64,000 nt of DNA. Origin: Macrothele yani. Lineage: Eukaryota; Arthropoda; Arachnida; Araneae; Macrothelidae. Under the pieces are notes generated by a model that worked only from the letters and a program-made list of their open reading frames with translations, did not search any database and was not told the origin of the DNA. The stretch lies in the NCBI GenBank assembly GCA_039090855.1, contig CM077011.1, positions 40,195,501-40,259,500 of the forward strand, written 5' to 3'. Made by a program: the position numbers and the translations under genes. Below are positions 30,325 to 40,819 of this stretch, piece by piece (within the stretch, counting starts at the first letter, position 1; each line of letters starts with the position of its first letter).

Positions 30325-30990
30325 TATGAGTTTTCAGAAGAACAATTAGTAGAGAGTATGAGTTCTCAGAAGAACAATTAGTAGAGAGTATGAGTTCTCA
30401 GAAGAACAATTAGTAGAGAGTATGAGTTCTCAGAAGAACAATTAGTAGAGAGTATGAGTTCTCAGAAGAACAATTAGTAGAGAGTATGAGTTCTCAGAAG
30501 AACAATTAGTAGAGAGTATGAGTTCTCAGAAGAACAATTAGTAGAGAGTATGAGTTCTCAGAAGAACAATTAGTAGAGAGTATGAGTACTCAGAAGAACA
30601 ATTAGTAGAGAGTATGAGTTCTCAGAAGAACAATTAGTAGAGAGTATGAGTACTCAGAAGAACAATTAGTAGAGAGTATGAGTTCTCAGAAGAACAATTA
30701 GTAGAGAGTATGAGTTCTCAGAAGAACAATTAGTAGAGAGTATGAGTTCTCAGAAGAACAATTAGTAGAGAGTATGAGTTCTCAGAAGAACAATTAGTAG
30801 ACAGTATGAGTTCTCAGAAGAACAATTAGTAGAGAGTATGAGTTCTCAGAAGAACAATTAGTAGAGAGTATGAGTTCTCAGAAGAACAATTAGTAGAGAG
30901 TATGAGTTCTCAGAAGAACAATTAGTAGAGAGTATGAGTTCTCAGAAGAACAATTAGTAGAGAGTATGAGTTCTCAGAAGAACAATTAGT
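30325..30990. repeat. 32 bp minisatellite, ~21 copies
   Basis: Unit AGAGAGTATGAGTTCTCAG plus AAGAACAATTAGT, nearly identical throughout, with rare AGTACTCAG variants and a single ACAGTATG variant. High identity suggests recent expansion or homogenisation. The left edge carries diverged unit versions. Confidence 0.95.
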
Positions 30991-30999
30991 AATAGAAAA

Positions 31000-31545
31000 A
31001 GATAGGCACCTCAGTTTCATTCCTGCATCAAGGTTATACACCTGAGTTTGCTGCAGGCTGGTAGAAGTTGTTACTTGTCACGCAGCTACCGTCTGCTGTA
31101 CTAATACTTAAATTTTCTGATGACAAATAAGTGTCATGACAACATCTTGAAATTTATAAACTTTATGTGGTTTCCAAGCACCAACATGTGCAAATAAAAA
31201 GGTAACATGCTTTATTGCTTCAGCATCAAATATTTTTACCAATAATATCACACGTTGACTAAATCTACACTTACTAAGTCTTCATACTTTTACGATATGC
31301 ATGATTGATTGCGAACGCGATAGCTGTTAATTTCCATCTTTTGAGGGTCTTTTAACGATAGAAAAAAAAAAAAGAAGTTATTCACATTTTTGTAAAAGCA
31401 GTGTAACATAATTAACTTTATCACAGTTGAACTGAAGTCTCCCATACGACTCGCCCCGCTAATCTCTCTTTTAAAATTAAAAACATTGCGTTTCAACAGT
31501 TCTTATAACAGGGCCATCTTTAATACAACGATTAAGCAAAAGCAA
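31000..31545. other. No recognisable feature
   Basis: No gene or repeat recognised between the minisatellite and the SINE fragment. Confidence 0.5.
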
Positions 31546-31549
31546 TGGC

Positions 31550-31720
31550 GCCGCGATGCCCGGGTAGTCAAAAGCTTTAACCTTTTACCTTTCGTTGGAG
31601 ATGGGCCAGGATTTTGAGTCCCAAATGAGACATGGGTTGTATGATTTCTTTGATTACTCCGTTCATTTCTTGGAACTTGTAGCACTAAATTAGGGACAGG
31701 CGACTGCTCATCGCCCTAAG
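31550..31720 (+). mobile_element. SINE family 2, degenerate and truncated
   Basis: Contains AAATTAGGGACAGGCGACTG and nearby blocks in the order of the better copies at 46982 and 52141. Truncated at 31720 where a Tc1 terminal repeat begins. Confidence 0.5.
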
Positions 31721-31721
31721 A

Positions 31722-31743
31722 TAATAATGTGACTCGACTGTAT
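31722..31743. repeat. Lone Tc1 terminal repeat
   Basis: ATAATGTGACTCGACTG followed by TA equals the right end of element F (30040-30061). No transposase attached; remnant end. Confidence 0.6.
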
Positions 31744-31799
31744 ACAAACTCGGCAATATAACCTTTATTTCTGGATTTATCAAAGGCATTTGATACTTT

Positions 31800-31961
31800 A
31801 TAACGAAGTAAATTTCTCCGTCATTTTTGGTCTACGCCGGGATTCGAACCCGAGGCCGCTTATTCCGGAACAAGTCGCTCTACCAACTGAGCTACGCAGA
31901 CATTTGTTCTGATTGCTATGTGCCTTTATGTCGCGTGCGTCCTGCTGGCAGGTACGTCACA
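31800..31961 (-). repeat. 3' LTR of TRIM copy 2
   Basis: 162 bp; on the minus strand begins TGTGACGTACC and ends CTTCGTTAT. Confidence 0.9.
31830..31901 (-). tRNA. tRNA-like module in 3' LTR of TRIM copy 2
   Basis: 72 nt with intact acceptor pairing (GTCTGCG/CGTAGAC), A box TAGCTCAGTTGG, B box GGTTCGAATCC and 6-base anticodon loop TCCGGA. Identical to the module in the other LTR of this copy. Confidence 0.65.
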
Positions 31962-32212
31962 TCTCCCCCCACACCGAAAGAGGGCCGGGGGCATGGCCCA
32001 CGGGTCAGCCGTGACCATGAATCGTTGCAGGCAGCCATCCACTGTAGAACGTGCACTTGAGAACTCCCAGTCAATCTGCTGTGTGGAATGCAACATCACC
32101 CATTATTATTTTTCGAAGCGCTGGAGAAGGAATTCTCTGATTTTTCCTGTCTCGCGGTGTGGAAATAACATCACACCAATGCGAGATTTTGAACGGCCGG
32201 GTCATCCGGATA

Positions 32213-32224
32213 GTTCGGGCGCCA
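32213..32224 (-). promoter_or_regulatory. Primer-binding site of TRIM copy 2
   Basis: Minus strand TGGCGCCCGAAC two bases after the LTR, same tRNA-Lys complementarity as copy 1. Confidence 0.85.
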
Positions 32225-32226
32225 TC

Positions 32227-32388
32227 ATAACGAATTAAATTTCTTCTTCATTTTTGGTCTACGCCGGGATTCGAACCCGAGGCCGCTTATTCCGGAACAA
32301 GTCGCTCTACCAACTGAGCTACGCAGACATTTGTTCTGATTGCTATGTGCCTTTATGTCGTGTGCGTCCTGCTGGCAGGTACGTCACA
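32227..32388 (-). repeat. 5' LTR of TRIM copy 2
   Basis: 162 bp, about 97.5% identical to the 3' LTR; abuts ACTTT target duplication at 32389. Confidence 0.9.
32257..32328 (-). tRNA. tRNA-like module in 5' LTR of TRIM copy 2
   Basis: Identical in sequence to 31830-31901: full acceptor pairing, A and B boxes, 6-base anticodon loop. No T run follows on the sense strand. Confidence 0.65.
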
Positions 32389-32823
32389 ACTTTAAATCAT
32401 GATATTCTTCTTTTTAAATTGCAAAATATAGTAATCAGGGGTAACACTTATTCTCTTTTCAAAAATTACTTGACTAACAGACAAAAATATACACAAATTC
32501 AGCACTATCACTCCTCATTTCAAATTATGAGATCCGGAGTGCCTCAGGGCCAAAAACCAATCGTGCCGATATCACCAAACTATGAACATTCCGTTTTATA
32601 CACGATAAAATGACGAAAATGGCATTTAAAAACCTTTAATGGTAAGTTAAAACCAATTTCATGATTACTTTCAATCCTACTTTAGGACAATCCTCAGATG
32701 AAATGAACACGACCTAGAGATCACACAGGTTAATATAACATACACATTGCCAGATTACCGCGTACGTATGATTAAAGTACATCACATTATTGACGTAAGC
32801 AATTAATGTCCTCTGAAATTGAG

Positions 32824-33231
32824 TCAGCATTCACGGTGATGAATAGGGTTGTGACGTCCAGACTGTATGAGGTTCTTCCATACTCCCGATACAGATACTG
32901 GAACCTCATCATTCCAGCACCAGTCCATATTCTTAAGAATTAAGAAACTTTCTGCTAATAACAAAGCTGACTTACTTGATGGGGTCACCACTACAACCGC
33001 TTTGTCCCATTCAGGTTCATATCCTCCTCCGTAAACAGTCCTTGCCAACGCTGTGTTTTGTGCACCATTGCGGACACTATATTTGTGTTCCATAATTCTA
33101 CTCTGTAATTTCCTGGGTGTAGAGCCGATGTATGCAGACTCCGAGTTACCTGCATCATTAGAATGCAATGGAATATTGTAAATTCCCCATTTGTCCATGT
33201 CTTTCACAGAGTCTTGGTCGCTGCAGATCAG
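32824..33231 (-). pseudogene. GIY-YIG endonuclease domain of the Penelope-like element
   Basis: Minus strand: SDQDSVKDMDKWGIYNIPLH, SAYIGSTPRKLQSRIMEHKY, GGGYEPEWDKAVVVVTPSSK, SALLLAESFLILKN. This gives GIY, YIG, the Arg after the YIG helix, His, and the downstream Glu of the fold. The linker VQYVPPIVQALKHICRKY lies on the far side of Tc1 copy C (34898-34705), so copy C separates RT from endonuclease. The domain would nick target DNA for RT priming. Confidence 0.87.
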
Positions 33232-33270
33232 GGTACGGATGTTTTTCGTCCTCACCCCAAAATCAATATA

Positions 33271-34704
33271 CACTGACGGAAAAAAATCCCAACACCAAGA
33301 AGGGGTTGTGTTAGATAAACGACAGTTGGTAGGCGGTGAGAGTACATCTGTAAGATGACGTCTATGCAAATTTCGCGCTCGGCGCATACGTGTGGCGCTA
33401 GTAGCGCCCTTCGGAACATGCAAAGCAGGTTTGCTGTAAATACGCGCTGTAACGTTCGTGAACGTTAGTTATCGTTGAGATTCTACGTAGTGTGTTGATG
33501 TTAGTCAAGAATGCCTTTAAGAAGACGAAGAAGCCATTGTCAACAGCTCACGGAGTTTGAACGAGGTCGTGTAATAGGGCTACGAGGAGGTGGATTTTCT
33601 TTCCGCAATATTGCAGAACGACTTGGCAGGAATGTAGCCACTGTGCATGATTGTTGACAGCGGTGGTCAAGGGAAGGTACTGCCTCAAGAAGACCGGGTT
33701 CCGGCCGACCACGTGGCACTACTGAGAGGAAAGACCGTCGTGTACGGCGTATGGCCGTGGCGCATCGTACTGCGTCTGCGGCAGCAATTCGAGCTACAGT
33801 TGCCACCATAGTGACACAACGAACGGTTACAAATCGGTTACTTGAAGGACAGCTCCGAGCCAGACGCCCTGTAGCGTGCATTCCACTTACTCCAAACCAC
33901 TGACGTTTGCAACGTCAGTGGTGTCAAGCTAGAGCTCATTGGAGGACGGAGTGGAGATTTTTGTGTTTTCTGATGAAAGCCGGTTCTGCCTGGGTGCCAG
34001 TGATTGCCGTGTGTTGGTTAGAAGGAGGCCAGGTGAGCGCCTGCAACCAACCTGTCTGCGGCCGAGACACACTGGACCTACACCTGGAGTTACGGTCTGG
34101 GGAGCAATTTCCTATGACAGCAGGAGCACTCTCGTGGTTATCCCACGCACCCTGACGGCACAGTTGTACGTCGGTCTGGTGATTCAACCTGTAGTGCTGC
34201 CATTCATGAACAGCATTCCAGGGGGTGTTTTCCAACAGGATAACGCTCGCCCGCATACCGCTGTTGTAACCCAACATGCTCTACAGAGAGTTAACATGTT
34301 ACCGTGGCCTGCTAGATCAGCAGATCTTTCTCCAATTAAGCACGTATGGGGCATCATTGGACGACAACTCCAGCGTCACCCCCAATCAGCATCAACCGTT
34401 CCCTGTATTGACCGACCAAGTGCAACAGGCATGGAACTCCATCCCACAAACTGACATGACTGACATCCAGCACCTGTACGACACAATGCATGAACGTTTG
34501 CATGCTTGCATTCAACATTCTGGCGGTTACACCGGTTATTAATGTACCAGCATTTCACATTTAAAAGGGCTCTTCTCGCGCTTACATTAAGCTGTGATCT
34601 TGAAACCTTAATCGATGAAATATGTTACCTATACAAATGTATTGCCGCCATTTCATTCCTCTACAACTACTTTTTGGTGGTGTTGGGATTTTTTTCCGTC
34701 AGTG
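33271..34704 (+). mobile_element. Tc1 element, copy C
   Basis: 1434 bp, exactly the length of copy A, between TA at 33269-33270 and 34705-34706, with the same terminal repeats. Inserted in the linker of the Penelope-like element. Confidence 0.95.
33511..34542 (+). pseudogene. Tc1 transposase of copy C, disrupted
   Basis: Starts MPLRRRRSH like copy A. Lesions include a stop replacing Trp in the HDCW helix-turn-helix region (near 33656), a stop and frameshift around 33900-33960, and another frame change near 34285. Motifs FSDESRF, FQQDNARPHT and the SPIKHVW region (catalytic Glu is Lys) are visible. Dead, but could be mobilised in trans because its ends are intact. Confidence 0.9.
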
Positions 34705-34902
34705 TATTTTCGGCAGATATGCTTTAGGGCTTGAACAATGGGCGGCACATATTGTACTGATCCTACATATCTGGAGATTCGGTCTTCGTTGGCTGGCGTA
34801 ATAGTTGTCCGGTTTAAAACTTTGTGAATTACACTCCGTATGATGTCCTCAGAGTACCCGAAGGCTCGAGCCTGGTCCCTGATTATCTCTAGTTCCAAAT
34901 TC

Positions 34903-35882
34903 CTAAATTGTAAAGAGGACGAATGCGATAAAGCACGCTTTGACCTGGAAATGAAAAGCTGACATCTTCTGACTCGAAGGGTGAGACGACGTAAAGGGAA
35001 TTAGAGATGGAACGGCAGAAGGTTTGCGGTAAGCCGAATAAGAAACATTTTGCAAAACTGGATCCCGAGCTATTAAACTGTCTAAAAAAGGAAGTGAAAA
35101 ATAATTTTCCATTTCTACTGAAAACTTAATGGAAAGATAAAAAGAACCAAGTAAGTCAACAAATTCTTGTAGAACATCATTGGTAAACGGCCAGAAAAGT
35201 AAAACATCATCGACATATCGCATGTAAAGAACTGGGGAAAGTCTACACTGGCTAAGAGCTAGATTTTCTAGATTTTGAAGCACAATTTCTGCTGAAACCG
35301 GAAACAGGGGGGGGACCCCATAGGGGCCCCTTCCAATTGCCGATATATTTGGTTATCAAACTTGGAAAAAGACTTGTCTTTGATTAGCTGAAGAGCCTGG
35401 TAAATAGCCTGAACCTCTGCCTCTGGGTAACATCCTGTAGATGTCAGCAAAGACCTAATAAGGTTGTGAACCGTGCCAAGAGGAATATTTGGAAATAACG
35501 AAATAATGTCTAGGGAGACCAAACGGAAGGGTTTACCATAAAACTGAAAAGAGCGCAATTTTTCAACAGCCTGTGTGGAACTAGAAATGGAAAACCTGGA
35601 CCCGGAGGTCAGAGGAGCAAGAAATTTTGCGAGAGCTTCCTCTAAAGGTCTATTGGGGCTGGACCGGCTCGAAACCAAGGGACGAATCGGAAGGCCGTGT
35701 TTATGCGTCTTGACTCTCCCGAACATTTCTAGGATCCTCGGGCCTAGCACAGAGTGTAATGCTTCAGTGGTCTCCTTAGGAAAATTCCCATTATTTTTTA
35801 AATAACGTACTGCTCTTAAAATTACTGCCGTGGGGTCCCTGTTGATCCTGACATGTGGGATATCAGCTATGGTTTCACCCAT
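34903..35882 (-). pseudogene. Penelope-type reverse transcriptase, frameshifted
   Basis: First piece (35882-35268): GRVKTHKHGLPIRPLVSSRS, LVSLDIISLFPNIPLGTVHN and IYRQLEGAPMGSP, diagnostic for Penelope RTs. Second piece in another frame (35283-34903): LYMRYVDDVLLFWPFTND with the YVDD active site and FLDSLIARDPVLQNVSYSAYRKP. A frameshift in the G-rich run near 35310 (run of G and C bases) separates the pieces and a further frame change follows. N terminus missing. Confidence 0.88.
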
Positions 35883-35975
35883 CTTATCTAAATACTTTTG
35901 TTTGTTAAAAATGACTACCTGTGACGACCATTTTCGTCATTTTTATCGTGTATAAAACGGCATGTTCATAGTTTG

Positions 35976-36912
35976 GTACCTCAGGGTTTTGTCCTCGGCC
36001 CTTTATTGTTTAATATATACATTAATGATTTATTTCCGCTGTCAACTCATATGGATCTTTTTCTGTATGCTGATGATACAGATGTTATTATAAAAGGGAC
36101 AAACTTAGGTGAAATACTAACACAATGTAACAAACAGTTGCAAACTACATCTTACTGGTTAAATTCTAATGAACTAATAATTAATGTTAATAAAACTAAA
36201 GCAGTGATTTTTTCTAATACGTTATCTCCTTTAACACCAAATGCAAAAATATCCATTATTAATGAAATAATTGATATAGTACCTTCATTCAACTACCTGG
36301 GAACTACAATAAATTTTGACCTCAAATGGAATAAACATATTGATTTTCTTTTAATTAAACTATCTAGAAATATTGGTATAGTGAGTAATATCCTGACTGA
36401 TCTAACAACTGAAACATTGATCTCATTGTATTACACATTATTTCAAACTCATATTAATTATTGCATACTATCATGGGGACAAATGATACAATACAATATT
36501 GATAAATTACAAATTCTACAAAATAAAGTTATTAAACTAATTGATCTCAAATCACATCCTAATACTCGATCTGTAATAAATTTTAGAACAAAAGTATATC
36601 CTAATAAATATAATATACTTACTATTACTCAAGCATACTATTTTAATCTTGATAAAATAATGTTCAAACGAATTAAATATAACTTATATTCAGATCTCAT
36701 ATTTCTTAATACACATGCACATTCGTATGAAACAAGGAATAAACTACAACTACAACCTATTTTTCCGAAAACGGAATGAATTAAACGTACTTTAAATTAC
36801 AGAGGCCCTTAATACTGGAATTCTTTACCTAGCAACCTGACTAACTTAAAAAATTGTAATTTATTTAAAAAAATTCAAACTCTATCTACTTCAATAATTA
36901 AGAAAAAATGAA
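35976..36912 (+). pseudogene. Non-LTR reverse transcriptase, C-terminal piece
   Basis: From VPQGFVLGPLLFNIYINDL through FLYADDTDVI (catalytic Asp pair), WLNSNELIINVNKTKAVIF, FNYLGTTINFDLKW to a thumb-like region. Open to 36779; then the same frame continues past stops as NYRGP, YWNSLPSNLTNLKN and ends by 36912, the usual LINE C terminus. It lacks its 5' part because of the Penelope insertion. Codon use is extremely AT-rich. Confidence 0.87.
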
Positions 36913-37165
36913 AAGAATGGAAAAACGTCTTCTGTTTGTCTGAATTGATGTGTCTATCTGTTGTTTCATTTGTTTCTTCTACGGGGAGTTTTTTTATGTT
37001 TCATTTGTTTCTTCTACGGGGGGCCATTTTAGCCTTATCGCTTTTCTTCCCTGTTGTTACAGTTTATGTTCATCATTTATGAACTGTCAATTTTTTCCCA
37101 ACTCTTTTTTTGCTTTTCTTTTAAGAGCATGTAACAACAAAAATAAATATGTAAATAAATAAGAG

Positions 37166-38140
37166 CTGCTCGCGTTGTTTGTTAAACCACGAAAAAAAGG
37201 CATCAGGATTAAAAGCTGTATTGGGGTAAACAATCTCCCACATGGTGACCCAAATCGGTCTTAAATTTCAAGACTGAACACTGGATGATATGATTGCCTT
37301 AACTTTCGAATTTGCACTTTCAGTTACCCGTACTATGAAATTGAAGGGATTTTTTTATTACTGTCATGCCTTGAAGTACTTTTTTAACTCTCGTGTTTAA
37401 ACTGGTATAAGCAGCTACTGTATTTGAACTACGGCAGCTCATAATTTCGCTCCGATTTGTGTGGAAATATAATAGTGCGTTCCTCAGTGACAAAAGCGTT
37501 TTCAGACGTCGCGCTGTCATAGTCGGAGAATCTGTTTGTGGGGCGGAAAATGAGTCATGTCGATTCTAGAAAGCAAATTTTGTCATGCACTTTCGATGTA
37601 AGGAACTGGTGTTTAAGCCTCGGGCCTACGTAATATGAGAGACTGACATTACCATTCTCAAAATGTGGCGTTATTTTTATTTCAGGCCGCGTTTTGTCGA
37701 ATGCAATTGCATAATCCCAATGGAGAACGTCGTCTGTGATATGGAAATTTCTCCTCAGAAAAGCTCAGAACGGTGTCTTCTGAAATTCACCATTTACACT
37801 CGTTTAATCGTACGGAATTCAATACAACACAGTGCTTGAATCGTTAAAACGAAGCGAGATTGCCCTATTTCCGAATAAATGTAGATGCTTGAGGGTTCCG
37901 AGGCCGCTGTCTCATTGAGCAGAAAATGTTTAGAAATTTCGTGCTTGGTTCTTGCCAAGTATTTTTTGGATAACTTTATATACATTTACATGTAACTTTT
38001 AGCATTGCATTAAGTTTTTAATTCTCATAGAGTTCTAATAGCAATCAGCAATATACTTAGTTTTGGATCTTATCGGAGGAAGGGTACAATGCTACGCTTG
38101 GTTCTAGAAATTTGAATATAAGCATTCAAATTTCAATATA
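37166..38140. other. No recognisable feature
   Basis: No gene, terminal repeat or array seen. Confidence 0.5.
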
Positions 38141-38144
38141 TGTA

Positions 38145-38806
38145 TATGTTGGTTATTTTTGCAACTACCCCTTCAGAGCTGCAGAGTATGATCCAAGAAC
38201 TTGCTGACAAGAATAAAGAAGTGGGATTAAAAATGAACTTTCAGAAGACAAAAGTGATGTACAATGCTTTTACTAGAAAAGAAGATTTATCGATTGATGG
38301 AGAAAAGCTTGAGATAACCGATACTTACATTTATCTTCGGCAAGATATCAGGTGAAGTCACATTGATGAAGAAATTAATCTGCGTTGAAAACTTGGATGG
38401 AGAGCTTTTTGGAAGTAACAGTACACATTTTAAGAGCAGTATGCCACTATGCGTTAAAAGAAAAATGTTTAATCAGTGTGCATCCGGCCAGTGCTTACAT
38501 ATGGAGCTAAGGCATGGACCTAAAAAAGACATACAGTACAAAGACTGCAGATAACTGAAAGAAGCATGGAGAGATGCTGGCTTGGTGTAACAAGGAAATA
38601 TAAGAAGAAGAACTTGTGTATAGGGAAAATGACAAGAATAGACGATATCATGACCAGAGTGAAATCACTGAAATGGCAATGGACTGAACATGTTGCCAGA
38701 AGAACGGACCACCGGTGTACAACCAAAATTTTAGACTGGATTCCCAGAGCCAGAAAGCGACTCAGAAGAAGGCCCCGTGGGAGATGGACGGATGAAATTT
38801 CGAGAT
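38145..38806 (+). pseudogene. 5'-truncated RTE fragment
   Basis: Begins at VIFATTPSELQSMIQELADK, immediately after the FADD active site, and runs through FQKTKVMYNAFTRKEDLSID to SLKWQWTEHVARRTDHR and GRWTDEISRF. Several frame breaks. It stops about 35 codons short of the RTE C terminus, so both ends are missing. Confidence 0.85.
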
Positions 38807-38809
38807 TTT

Positions 38810-39110
38810 AAAATTGTAAAGTCCTAGGCTACTCTAGAGTCTGGATGTCAACTTAAAAACCTGTGAAGTAGAATTAAAATTTAGGATTAGCTGTTTTAGG
38901 CAACATTGTAGGAAATAAACTGGAAATTTATTTACCTTAAATTTGGTGATAAGGAATTTAAGATTCTTGATGACATTTCTTTGAGTGGTACATATTTTAA
39001 CGATTCTGTAAAATTGTGAGATGATAATATTATGGCGTACTTCTATGGAAACATTTGATGACCAGGGCGTGAAATATTTGATTTCGAATTTAAAATCGTG
39101 CCTTTTGTTA
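38810..39110. other. No recognisable feature
   Basis: AT-rich spacer between the RTE fragment and Tc1 element E. Confidence 0.5.
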
Positions 39111-39112
39111 TA

Positions 39113-40332
39113 CACTGAGTGGCCACTTTATTATGACCACCTTCTCAGTACTTCGTTGGGCCGCCTTTTGCCTTTAATAATGCGTCGATTCTTCGTGGCA
39201 TGGATTCCACGAGATGTTGATAGGTGGTTTGTGGAATCTGAGACCATGCTTGATGAAAATCACTTTCCAGGAGTGTGAGATTACAGGGTTGTGGATCCAG
39301 CTGTCTGATGGCTCGTTCAACTTCATCCCACAAATTCTGAATGGTATTGAAATCTACAGATTGTGGGGGCCACCTAAACAAAGTAAACTCACCGGCATGT
39401 TCCTGAAACCAATCCTGTACAATACGAGCAGTATGGCAGGACGCATTATCTTGTTGAAAATAGCCATCGCCATTGGGATAAAACATCCACATGACAGGAT
39501 GAACTTGTTCCGCAACGATGTTTAAATATGATGTGCCAGTCAGACGTTGATCAACACGAATTAAAGGGCACAAAGCATACCAGGAAACCATTCCCCAAAC
39601 CATAACGTTGCCTTCACCAGCTTGAAGAGTTGTAGAAATGCATTTGGGGTCCATGCTTTCGTGCTGTTTTCCCCAAATTCTCACTCGGCAATCGGCATGG
39701 TGCAACTGAAAACGTGATTCATCGGACCACATAATTTGTTTACAATTATCGACTGTCCAATCCTTGTGCTCCTGTGCGAACTGGAGACGTTTTCTCTTGT
39801 TTACTGAGAACGGCAAAGGTGTTCGAACAGGCCTTCTGCTGCCATATCCCATCCGCTACAATGTACGTCGAACAGTGCGTGCAGAGATCATTTGAGGGGA
39901 TCCTTGATTACGATGGTCTGCTATTTGCTGCACTGTTGTCCTTCTTTTGTCTGTTACGAGTCTGGATACTTTTCGTTCCGCCCGAGCAGTCAGTAGTCGA
40001 TGACGACCACAAGTTGCACGTAGAGACCCTGTTTTTTGGCTGACATTACAGTCTTTAAACGCTTTAACAACAGCTTCTCCGGAACATTTCACCAATGCGG
40101 CGGTTTCGGTGATACTCGCTCCATGGCTCCGAGCTCCTACAACCATCCCACGTTGAAAGTCCTTCAAATCGCATTTTTTACCCATCTCGTCATCCAAACA
40201 CAATTCTACTACTGTCGCAAGCACTAAGCTTTCCCTTTTTATACTAGCCTCTCCCTCTGGCGGCAACAGCGTGCAGCTATAGCTCAATTGCTTAAAACTG
40301 TCATGTGGTCATAATAAAGTGGCCACTCAGTG
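39113..40332 (-). mobile_element. Tc1-like element E, complete ends
   Basis: 1220 bp between TA at 39111-39112 and 40333-40334. Inverted ends CACTGAGTGGCCACTTTATT and a near-exact mirror at the right. It abuts hAT sequence on the right. Confidence 0.93.
39145..40185 (-). pseudogene. Tc1-like transposase of element E, one nonsense codon
   Basis: One frame runs from MGKKCDLKDFQRGMVVGARS (helix-turn-helix) to GGPTKY with a single TAG at 39856-39858 (after ISARTVRRTL). Catalytic contexts: MWSDESRFQLH (Asp), YFQQDNASCHT (Asp), then SVDFNTIQNLWDEVER, where the expected Glu is Gln. 36 residues separate the second Asp from that Gln, matching the DD36E spacing. With a stop and a lost Glu it is inactive, although only mildly decayed. 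Confidence 0.9.
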
Positions 40333-40334
40333 TA

Positions 40335-40814
40335 TATAAAGTTGAATAAGTTGGACATAGTGTTTAGTGAGGTGTACAGATTAGCAGACCTCATATTATG
40401 CTTTCCATCAACAACTGCCGAAAGAAGTTTTTCTGCATTAAAAAGAATCAAGATGTATCTTAGAGCCACACAAGGACATGCATATTCGAAAAACTTGGAT
40501 GTTTTGTCAGTACAGAAAAACATTCTTTTTAAATATGAAAGAGTACTCGGAAGAAACCTTTTATGAAAACGTAACACTCAAGTTTACCCAAAAGGAAAGA
40601 AGAATGGAGTTCATGTACAAATAAGTGTTCAAATCGTAATCCTCATAATTATTTGGTATCATGTTAGCAATGACATGTACCTAAAATTTAGAAAAGAAAG
40701 TTACTTCTATTACTTAACAATTAAAAATTAAACTTCTCAATTTAAAAATAAAACAGTCATGGGGGGGGGCACGGGTGAGATAGCCCAGGTCTCGGACCAA
40801 AGATACGCCACTGA
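40335..40814 (+). pseudogene. hAT transposase 3' end, second copy
   Basis: Reads YIKLNKLDIVFSEVYRLADL, FPSTTAERSFSALKRIKMYL, RATQGHAYSKNLDVL and SVQKN, the hAT dimerisation domain, then a 3' UTR ending AAGATACGCCACTG at 40814. It matches 17145-18690 in inverse orientation but has no Tc1 between VY and ADL. It is an empty-site paralogue for Tc1 copy B. 5' part absent, Tc1 E adjacent. Confidence 0.78.
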
Positions 40815-40819
40815 AAATT

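Larger units (their letters stand above)
31800..32388 (-). mobile_element. tRNA-bearing TRIM, copy 2
   Basis: 589 bp, opposite orientation to copy 1. LTRs are 31800-31961 and 32227-32388, each 162 bp, differing at about 4 positions. PBS (minus strand) at 32213-32224 and PPT at 31962-31970 in the expected places. Perfect 5 bp target duplication ACTTT at 31795-31799 and 32389-32393. Removing the element and one duplication restores the reading frame D-T-L-N-H-D of the surrounding reverse transcriptase, which proves the boundaries. The sense strand contains no TTTT. Confidence 0.95.
32550..35975 (-). mobile_element. Penelope-like element with inverted ends
   Basis: Inserted in the GVPQG motif of the AT-rich reverse transcriptase. 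The duplication is GTGCCTCAGGG (32539-32549) and GTACCTCAGGG (35976-35986), one mismatch. Near each edge lies an inverted ~48 bp repeat (32575-32622 and 35928-35976) containing GTTTTATACACGAT and GACGAAAATGG. It encodes a Penelope reverse transcriptase and a GIY-YIG endonuclease on the minus strand and is itself split by Tc1 copy C (33271-34704). Without the Tc1 it is about 1.99 kb, so 5' sequence is missing. Confidence 0.85.
31745..37165 (+). mobile_element. AT-rich non-LTR retrotransposon, cut into three pieces
   Basis: Three pieces in order form one reverse transcriptase: 31760-31799 (PLFLDLSKAFDTL), 32394-32549 (NHDILLFKLQ, LFKNYLTNRQ, GVPQG) and 35976-36912 (VPQGFVLGPLLFNIYINDL, YADDT onward). 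TRIM copy 2 separates the first two and a Penelope-like element the last two, each with its target duplication. The tail ends near 37165 in TAAATAAATAAG. Motifs place it among CR1/Jockey-type LINEs. The region before the RT is missing; a stray Tc1 end abuts it. Confidence 0.85.
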
